Below are positions 58,261 to 64,000 of a stretch of 64,000 nt of DNA, in pieces (the stretch's first letter is position 1; the number at the start of each line of letters is the position of its first letter). The stretch is from Motiliproteus sp041586615 (GTDB lineage Bacteria > Pseudomonadota > Gammaproteobacteria > Pseudomonadales > Balneatricaceae). Made by a program: the position numbers and the translations under genes. Location of the stretch: contig JBFGZS010000012.1 of NCBI GenBank assembly GCA_041586615.1, forward strand, positions 16,684-80,683, given 5' to 3'. The notes beneath the pieces were generated by a model. The model saw nothing but the letters and a program-made list of their open reading frames with translations, did no database searches and was not told the DNA's origin.

Positions 58261-59544
58261 ATGAGCTATATCATCGATCGGCGATTAAACGCGAAAAACA
58301 AGAGCTCGGTTAATCGCCAGCGTTTTTTGCGCCGCTATAAAGAGCATATCAAAAAGGCCGTTACCGACGCCGTCAAGCAACGCAGCATTACCGATCTGGA
58401 CAGTGGCAGCGAAATCACCATCCCCAACCGGGATCTGTCAGAGCCGATTTTCCACCACGGTAGCGGCGGTACCAATACCCGGGTGTTCCCGGGCAATAAG
58501 GAGTTTCACGCCGGTGATGAGATCCAGCGCCCTAGCGGCGGTGGCGGCGGTAGCGGTGGCGGTAAAGCGAGTGATTCAGGCGAGGGGGATGATGAGTTCA
58601 CCTTCCAGATCAACCGCGACGAATTCCTGGAGTTCCTGTTCGAGGATCTCGAACTTCCGAATATGATCAAAAAACAACTGCGTGACAGTAACGACTTCAA
58701 ATTCCAGCAAGCAGGGTATACCAACCAGGGCAATCCCGACCGGATCAATATCATCCGCTCGTTACGCGGTGCCCATGCCCGGCGTATCGCGCTGTCCGGC
58801 AGCACCCGGCGCCAGATTCGCGCACTGCAGGCCGAGCAGGACGAACTATTGACCCTGGAATCAACCGCACCGGAGCCTGCACGGCAACAGCGCCTCGCGG
58901 AGATCGAACGGTTGCTCATAGAACTGAAAGGCAAAGTCAGTCGCCTGCCTTTTCTGGACACCTTCGACCTTAAATTCAACAACCTGGTTAAAGTGCCCTC
59001 CCCCAGTTCCAAGGCCGTGATGTTTTGTATCATGGACGTATCGGGCTCCATGACCCAGTCCATCAAGGATATTGCCAAGCGCTTCTTCCTGCTGCTCTAC
59101 ATGTTTCTGCGTAAGGGCTATAAGGAGATTGACGTCGTCTTTATCCGGCACCACACCCAAGCCAAAGAGGTCGACGAGGAGGAGTTTTTCTACTCACGGG
59201 AAACGGGTGGCACGATCGTCTCCAGCGCCATCGCCCTGGCCGGTGATGTGATAGAAGCACGCTATTCCCCCGCTGACTGGAATATTTATATTGCCCAGGC
59301 TTCCGATGGTGACAACTGGGACGGTGACTCCGACGCCTGTCGTGAACTGCTGATGAAACGGGTCATGCCTTATGTCCAGTATTACTCCTATGTCGAGATC
59401 ACCACCGATGAGCATCAGAATCTTTGGTTCGAATATGAGAAAGTCAGAAGCGAATTCCCCGACTCCTTTGCCATCCAGAAAATTGAAAGTGCCGGAGATA
59501 TCTACCCTGTATTTCGCGAGTTGTTCCAACGGAAGAGCGCCTAA
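58261..59544 (+). CDS. yeaH: YeaH/YhbH-family protein (DUF444) with a VWA-like domain
   Basis: A 427-residue cytoplasmic protein. The N-terminal part (SYIIDRRLNAKNKSSVNRQR) and a Gly-rich segment (about 92-103) precede a von Willebrand A-like domain with a MIDAS-type motif MDVSGSMTQS near residue 260, then FIRHHTQAKEVDEEEFF. The length matches E. coli YeaH (427). It is 90 bases downstream of prkA and always accompanies it; probably its partner or substrate. Confidence 0.96.
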   Translation: MSYIIDRRLNAKNKSSVNRQRFLRRYKEHIKKAVTDAVKQRSITDLDSGSEITIPNRDLSEPIFHHGSGGTNTRVFPGNKEFHAGDEIQRPSGGGGGSGGGKASDSGEGDDEFTFQINRDEFLEFLFEDLELPNMIKKQLRDSNDFKFQQAGYTNQGNPDRINIIRSLRGAHARRIALSGSTRRQIRALQAEQDELLTLESTAPEPARQQRLAEIERLLIELKGKVSRLPFLDTFDLKFNNLVKVPSPSSKAVMFCIMDVSGSMTQSIKDIAKRFFLLLYMFLRKGYKEIDVVFIRHHTQAKEVDEEEFFYSRETGGTIVSSAIALAGDVIEARYSPADWNIYIAQASDGDNWDGDSDACRELLMKRVMPYVQYYSYVEITTDEHQNLWFEYEKVRSEFPDSFAIQKIESAGDIYPVFRELFQRKSA

Positions 59545-59601
59545 CGGTCTTGCATTCGAGTCGCTAAGACCCAGCCTGTGCGAAAACCAGAGGATTATCG
59601 C

Positions 59602-61125
59602 ATGACAAAAAAGCAGCAACCGATCTCAACCAAATCAGAATGGACCTTCGAACTGATTGAACGCTACGATCAGGCCATTGCCAAAGAAGCGGCGGCATTT
59701 GGACTGGACACCTATCCGAATCAGATCGAGGTCATCAGCTCGGAACAGATGATGGACGCCTATTCGTCGGTGGGGATGCCGCTGAACTACAACCACTGGT
59801 CTTTCGGCAAGCAGTTTGTCACCACCCAGCAGCGCTACAAGCGGGGCCAGATGGGCCTTGCCTATGAAATTGTGATCAACTCCAACCCTTCGATCGCCTA
59901 TCTGATGGAAGAAAACACCATGGCGATGCAAGCCCTGGTTATTGCCCATGCCTGTTACGGTCATAACTCGTTTTTCAAAAATAACTACCTGTTTAAGACC
60001 TGGACGAACGCTAGCGGCATTATCGACTATCTGGTCTTCGCCAAGAACTATATTACCCGTTGCGAAGAGCGCCATGGCGTCGATGAGGTGGAAAAGCTGC
60101 TCGACTCCTGCCACGCGCTGATGAATTACGGCGTCAACCGCTACAAGCGCCCCAGCCCCATCTCGACCGATGAAGAAAAACGCCGCCAGGAAGTGCGTAG
60201 CGACATTCTCCAACAGCAGGTTAACGAGCTCTGGAACACCATCCCCAAATCCGGCGATGATTGCGATGATGCGCGGAACAAGCCCCGTTTTCCCGCCGAG
60301 CCGGAAGAAAACATCCTCTACTTTTTGGAGAAAAACGCGCCCTTGCTCGAACCTTGGCAGCGTGAAGTGATCCGAATCGTGCGCAAGGTCGCGCAATATT
60401 TCTATCCGCAGAAGCAAACCCAGGTCATGAATGAGGGCTGGGCCTGTTTCTGGCATTACACCCTGTTACACGCCTTGTTCGATAAAGGCTTGGTTACCGA
60501 CGGCTTCATGATCGAATTTCTGCACTCCCATACCAGCGTCGTGTACCAACCACCTTATGACAGCCCCTATTTCAGTGGTATAAACCCCTATGCCCTGGGC
60601 TACAACATGATGCGGGATATCCGCAGAATCTGTGAAAACCCAACACCGGAAGACCGGCAATGGTTCCCGGATATTGCCGGTAGCGATTGGTTGAAAACGC
60701 TACACCACGCCATGGAAAACTACAAAGACGAGAGTTTTATCCTCCAGTTTCTCTCCCCCAAAGTGATGCGGGATATGCGCCTATTTACCGTGGTCGACGA
60801 TGAGAAGAAAACGAATCTGGCGGTTTCGGCGATACACGATGACAGCGGCTACCACGAAGTACGTCGCTGTCTGGCGGAAAACTACAATCTCGGCAGCCGT
60901 GAACCTAACATTCAGGTATACAACGTGGATATTCGCGGGGATCGCTCACTGACATTGCGCCATTTTGTTCACGACGACAGACCGATGGGAGACAGTGCGG
61001 ACGAAATGCTTAAACACCTGCACCGCCTCTGGGGCTTCAACGTTCATCTGGAATCGATTAAAGGCGACGCGGTCATCAAAAGCTATCACTGCCCGCCTCT
61101 TGAGGCAGCGCAGACCGCGAGCTAA
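59602..61125 (+). CDS. spoVR: SpoVR-family protein
   Basis: A 507-residue cytoplasmic protein of the SpoVR/YcgB family. NHWSFGKQF, AHACYGHNSFFKNNYLF, MNEGWACFWHYTL and HTSVVYQP are characteristic; the His-rich motifs may bind metal. E. coli YcgB has about 510 residues. ATG 59602 has AGAGGA upstream. It closes the prkA-yeaH-spoVR operon (57 bases after yeaH). Its biochemical activity is not known. Confidence 0.96.
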   Translation: MTKKQQPISTKSEWTFELIERYDQAIAKEAAAFGLDTYPNQIEVISSEQMMDAYSSVGMPLNYNHWSFGKQFVTTQQRYKRGQMGLAYEIVINSNPSIAYLMEENTMAMQALVIAHACYGHNSFFKNNYLFKTWTNASGIIDYLVFAKNYITRCEERHGVDEVEKLLDSCHALMNYGVNRYKRPSPISTDEEKRRQEVRSDILQQQVNELWNTIPKSGDDCDDARNKPRFPAEPEENILYFLEKNAPLLEPWQREVIRIVRKVAQYFYPQKQTQVMNEGWACFWHYTLLHALFDKGLVTDGFMIEFLHSHTSVVYQPPYDSPYFSGINPYALGYNMMRDIRRICENPTPEDRQWFPDIAGSDWLKTLHHAMENYKDESFILQFLSPKVMRDMRLFTVVDDEKKTNLAVSAIHDDSGYHEVRRCLAENYNLGSREPNIQVYNVDIRGDRSLTLRHFVHDDRPMGDSADEMLKHLHRLWGFNVHLESIKGDAVIKSYHCPPLEAAQTAS

Positions 61126-61175
61126 TCGCGGCCCCCGCGAACGCAGTAAAAAGCGACAGTAAGCGTTATCTTGGC

Positions 61176-61194
61176 CGGGGCCTTAAAGGCCCCG
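61176..61194. terminator. Hairpin between convergent spoVR and DUF6482 genes
   Basis: CGGGGCCTT and AAGGCCCCG form a perfect 9-bp stem. There is no T run, but the position between two convergent genes fits a bidirectional terminator. Confidence 0.5.
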
Positions 61195-61207
61195 ACGGCG
61201 GATAGGT

Positions 61208-61459
61208 TTAGCCGACCATCTCGTCGTGAACATCACTCTGCTGAAGATAAAGCGGGACTTGCTTGTAGCGGTCAAAATTTCGCTTAGCTTCGATATAGCT
61301 ATGAAAAACCAACGGTTCAACACTGCCTCTCTGCTCCAGGGTATAGCCCTGCCCCTGTATCATGGCCTGTGCTGTATAGATATCTCCTTCATTGGAGATG
61401 ATGTTGATGGAATCAACGTTGCCACGCACCATGGCTAATTCAAATTCATGAACCTTCAT
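61208..61459 (-). CDS. Small DUF6482-like protein
   Basis: An 83-residue cytoplasmic protein with no signal peptide. MKVHEFELAMVRGNVDSINI is the start; the middle reads VFHSYIEAKRNFDR. I believe it belongs to DUF6482, small proteins common in Pseudomonas and relatives, function unknown. GGGGAG precedes ATG 61459. It is convergent with spoVR. Confidence 0.75.
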   Translation of the reverse strand: MKVHEFELAMVRGNVDSINIISNEGDIYTAQAMIQGQGYTLEQRGSVEPLVFHSYIEAKRNFDRYKQVPLYLQQSDVHDEMVG

Positions 61460-61598
61460 ACGATCTCCCCGCCACGTCACGCAGCTGGTTAACCCAATTA
61501 AGGCACGACCAACACAACGCCAAACAGGACAAGGCGATCGCGCCGGTCTTTGCCCTCTAGTCAGTTACTGATTAGGCGGCTTATTTGACACTAGCCCG

Positions 61599-62285
61599 CT
61601 AGTAAAGTTTCTTCTCCAAGGCCGCACAAAACCCATGTAAAAAACGCACATCCTCTGCGCCAAGCTGCGACAATCGCTGCTGTGCCCAGCGATAGCCTTT
61701 GGTTTCAGGGGAAAATGCCAGTGTTTCACTGATGCGCGATACCCGCTCCCGCAGGGCCTGTAACTGCCCTTCCGGGTCCTGCGCGGGCTTCTGCCGACGC
61801 GCCTCGGCTTGCACACCAGCCAGATCATAGGCATAGAGCATCACCGCCTGGCCCAGATTCAATGACGGGTAGGTGGTGGCCAAGGGAATAGAGCTCAGCT
61901 GATCGCAGCGATCGAGCTCGCTATTCGACAACCCCCTGTCTTCGCGCCCGAATAGCAATGCAACCTGCTGCAGACTCGCGCCCTGCTCAGCCAGTTGCAC
62001 GCCAAGTTGCGGCGGTGTTAACAACGGCCGACCACCCGCGCGGTGCTTGGCCGTGGTGCCGACCACCAGATCACAATCAGCAAGCGCGCTCTCGAGCGTT
62101 GGGTAATGTTCGATACGCTCCAGAATATCCCCCGCCCCATGCGCGACCCACCGCGCCGGATCCTGCCGGTGCACCGCGGAATCGATGACCCGAATCCGTG
62201 CGAAACCCATCGTCTTCAGCGCGCGCGCCGCAGCGCCCACATTCTCCGCTACCTGCGGTTGAAAAAGTACAAAAACCAGCTGCAT
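61599..62285 (-). CDS. SpoU-class tRNA/rRNA methyltransferase, LasT (YjtD)-like
   Basis: A 228-residue SPOUT-fold methyltransferase, the same length as E. coli LasT/YjtD and alike throughout: RVIDSAVHRQ and RWVAHGAGDIL near the N terminus, ALLFGREDRGLSNSEL and YPSLNLGQAVMLY for the SAM-binding knot. TrmJ is the nearest alternative, being about 20 residues longer and with a different C-terminal end. Target nucleotide unknown. Transcribed on its own on the minus strand, 236 bases from the fumarase stop. Confidence 0.9.
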   Translation of the reverse strand: MQLVFVLFQPQVAENVGAAARALKTMGFARIRVIDSAVHRQDPARWVAHGAGDILERIEHYPTLESALADCDLVVGTTAKHRAGGRPLLTPPQLGVQLAEQGASLQQVALLFGREDRGLSNSELDRCDQLSSIPLATTYPSLNLGQAVMLYAYDLAGVQAEARRQKPAQDPEGQLQALRERVSRISETLAFSPETKGYRWAQQRLSQLGAEDVRFLHGFCAALEKKLY

Positions 62286-62470
62286 CTGAGCCCCCTCTAC
62301 TCACGAGGGCAGGACTATAGCACGTCACGGATCGGGCGTAGATATCCGCGTTTTGGGCGCTTCAACCAACCCAAAGCGGGGACACCCGGACTCATTTCGC
62401 AGGTAATCGTCAGGCGGTTTATGCAGCGGACCCTACGCCGCGCAGGACGGGGGCAGACCGAGGAGCAAAC

Positions 62471-62502
62471 AAAAAACGCGGCTTCGAAGCCGCGTTTTTT
62501 TT
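62471..62502 (-). terminator. Rho-independent terminator of the fumarase gene
   Basis: CGCGGCTT-CG-AAGCCGCG with A and T runs on either side. It begins 19 bases after the fumarase stop on the minus strand and could also work in the other direction. Confidence 0.95.
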
Positions 62503-62520
62503 CACCCAAACAATCGGGCG

Positions 62521-64000
62521 TTATTGGACTTCGATGGCCTCGGCGATTTTCTTCTGCCACAGGGCGGGGCCCGTGATATGGGCCGACTCGCCTTTACTGT
62601 CGACTGCCACGGTAACCGGCATATCCTTAACGTCAAACTCGTAGATCGCTTCCATACCCAGCTCAGGGAAAGCCAGCGTCTTGGAGGATTTGATCGCCTT
62701 GGACACCAGGTAAGCGGCGCCACCAACAGCCATCAGGTAGACCGATTTGTTGTCGCGGATCGCGTCGATCGCCACCGGACCACGCTCGGCCTTACCGATC
62801 ATGCCCATCAAGCCGGTGCTTTCCAGTACCTGGCGGGTGAACTTGTCCATACGCGTCGCGGTGGTCGGACCTGCTGGCCCGACCACTTCATCCCGAACCG
62901 GATCGACCGGCCCGACGTAATAGATAAAGCGCCCTTTCAGGTCAACCGGCAACGGCTCTCCGGCATCCAGCATGCCACAAAGCTTCTTGTGGGCCGCATC
63001 GCGCCCGGTCAGCATCTTACCGCTGAGCAGAATGGTATCACCGGTTTTCCAGGTTTCGATATCCGCCTGGGTGACGGTATCCAGATTCACCCGCTTGGTG
63101 GTCGGTCCGACTTCGAAGGTCACTTCCGGCCAATCGTCCAACGATGGCGGGGTCTGCAAAGCCGGGCCGCTGCCATCCAGGGTGAAATGCGCATGGCGGG
63201 TCGCCGCACAGTTCGGGATCAGGCACACGGGCAATGATGCCGCGTGGGTCGGATAATCCTTGATCTTGATATCCAGAACCGTCGTCAAGCCACCCAGTCC
63301 CTGTGCGCCGATGCCCAGCTGGTTCACCTTCTCAAACAGCTCCAACCGCAGTTCTTCAACGCGGTTCTGTGGGCCACGGGCTTTCAGCTCGTGGATATCG
63401 ATAGAATCCATCAAGGACTCTTTCGCCAACACAGCCGCTTTTTCAGCCGTACCGCCGATACCGATTCCCAGCATGCCCGGTGGGCACCAGCCCGCCCCCA
63501 TGGTCGGCACGGTCTTCAGGACCCAATCGACGATGCTGTCGGACGGGTTGAGCATGGCCATCTTGGACTTGTTCTCGGAACCGCCGCCTTTCGCCGCCAC
63601 CTGGACGTCGACTTCGTCGCCAGGCACCACCGTCATGTGAATCACGGCGGGGGTGTTGTCTTGGGTATTCTTGCGGGCCCCTGCGGGGTCAGACAATACC
63701 GAGGCACGCAACAGGTTATCGGGGTTCAGATAGGCGCGGCGTACCCCTTCGTTGATCATCTCTTCAACGCTCAGGGTCGCATCCCACTGCACATTCATGC
63801 CGATCTTGACGAACACGGTCACAATGCCGGTGTCCTGACACAGTGGGCGGTGCCCTTCCGCACTCATGCGGGAGTTGATCAGAATCTGCGCCATGGCGTC
63901 TTTAGCCGCCTGGGACTCTTCCTTTAAATACGCTTCGTGAACGGCTTTCACAAAATCTACCGGATGGTAGTAGGAAATAAATTGTAAAGCGTCCGCAACG
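62521..64000 (-). CDS. Class I (iron-sulfur) fumarate hydratase, N terminus outside window
   Basis: At least 493 residues are encoded; the frame is open to the window end and reads VADALQFISYYHPVDF before the GTG at 63951, matching the N-terminal part of Pseudomonas class I fumarase (about 507 residues), so some 14 residues are missing. It interconverts fumarate and malate using a [4Fe-4S] cluster: cluster cysteines are in CQDTGIVT, GWCPPGMLGIGIGG and PNCAATRH. KAAGGGSENKSK-like and TATRMDKFT motifs are present. Followed by a strong terminator. Confidence 0.96.
   Translation of the reverse strand, partial: VADALQFISYYHPVDFVKAVHEAYLKEESQAAKDAMAQILINSRMSAEGHRPLCQDTGIVTVFVKIGMNVQWDATLSVEEMINEGVRRAYLNPDNLLRASVLSDPAGARKNTQDNTPAVIHMTVVPGDEVDVQVAAKGGGSENKSKMAMLNPSDSIVDWVLKTVPTMGAGWCPPGMLGIGIGGTAEKAAVLAKESLMDSIDIHELKARGPQNRVEELRLELFEKVNQLGIGAQGLGGLTTVLDIKIKDYPTHAASLPVCLIPNCAATRHAHFTLDGSGPALQTPPSLDDWPEVTFEVGPTTKRVNLDTVTQADIETWKTGDTILLSGKMLTGRDAAHKKLCGMLDAGEPLPVDLKGRFIYYVGPVDPVRDEVVGPAGPTTATRMDKFTRQVLESTGLMGMIGKAERGPVAIDAIRDNKSVYLMAVGGAAYLVSKAIKSSKTLAFPELGMEAIYEFDVKDMPVTVAVDSKGESAHITGPALWQKKIAEAIEVQ

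Overview
The window reads as chromosomal DNA of a gammaproteobacterium of the Pseudomonadales/Oceanospirillales kind. The evidence is the housekeeping gene order accB-accC-prmA-DUF3426-dusB-fis-purH-purD, an E. coli-like CysK, PpiC and LasT, a Pseudomonas-like class I fumarase and the prkA-yeaH-spoVR operon. Codon use is moderately GC-rich. No species can be named from the sequence alone.

Layout. (1) 1-9.6 kb, + strand: a chemosensory-like signalling operon. It holds the receiver-rich tail of a hybrid histidine kinase (cut by the window edge), CheR, a REC-PAS-histidine kinase-pseudoreceiver, a REC-PAS-GGDEF-EAL protein with a degenerate EAL domain and a 15-bp-repeat tail, CheB, and a second REC-PAS-GGDEF-EAL protein with intact motifs. 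There is no MCP, CheA or CheW. (2) 9.9-20 kb: a membrane GGDEF-EAL protein, a decayed segment around a CAU-anticodon tRNA (helicase remnant, lipoprotein remnant, copies of a 161-bp structured repeat), an NIT-HAMP-PAS-GGDEF-EAL sensor, ppiC, a pair of unrecognised overlapping genes and a coiled-coil protein. (3) 20-32 kb: cobA-type SUMT, hemB, a CBS protein, a TetR regulator, a hotdog thioesterase, a small cytochrome c, a DUF3014 protein, a Ser/Thr kinase, and a branched-chain 2-oxoacid dehydrogenase operon (E1alpha, E1beta, E2) with a LiuR-like palindrome upstream. (4) 32-40 kb: yceI and cytochrome b561, cysK, a fifth GGDEF-EAL protein with a GGDKF site, a phosphodiesterase-family protein, an orphan ParA and a lipoprotein. 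(5) 40-48.7 kb: the core block accB to purD. (6) 48.7-53.6 kb: an accessory-looking segment with a NorF-like gene, a 5'-truncated NorE-like gene, a 961-residue EF-hand lipoprotein flanked by copies of a small palindromic element, and a small secreted protein. (7) 53.8-64 kb: an N-formylglutamate amidohydrolase next to a YbdK-type ligase, prkA-yeaH-spoVR, a DUF6482-like protein, lasT and class I fumarase (N terminus outside the window).

Two themes run across the window. Cyclic-di-GMP output is dense: five GGDEF-EAL proteins in 36 kb, all with an RxxD I-site, and two with substituted catalytic motifs. Short tandem duplications (8-35 bp, two to five copies) recur in at least eleven intergenic spacers; the same kind of event appears inside one coding sequence as a 15-bp x 13 tail. 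Together with the 161-bp element (two full copies, a half copy and a possible end fragment), these repeats are the least explained structure here.
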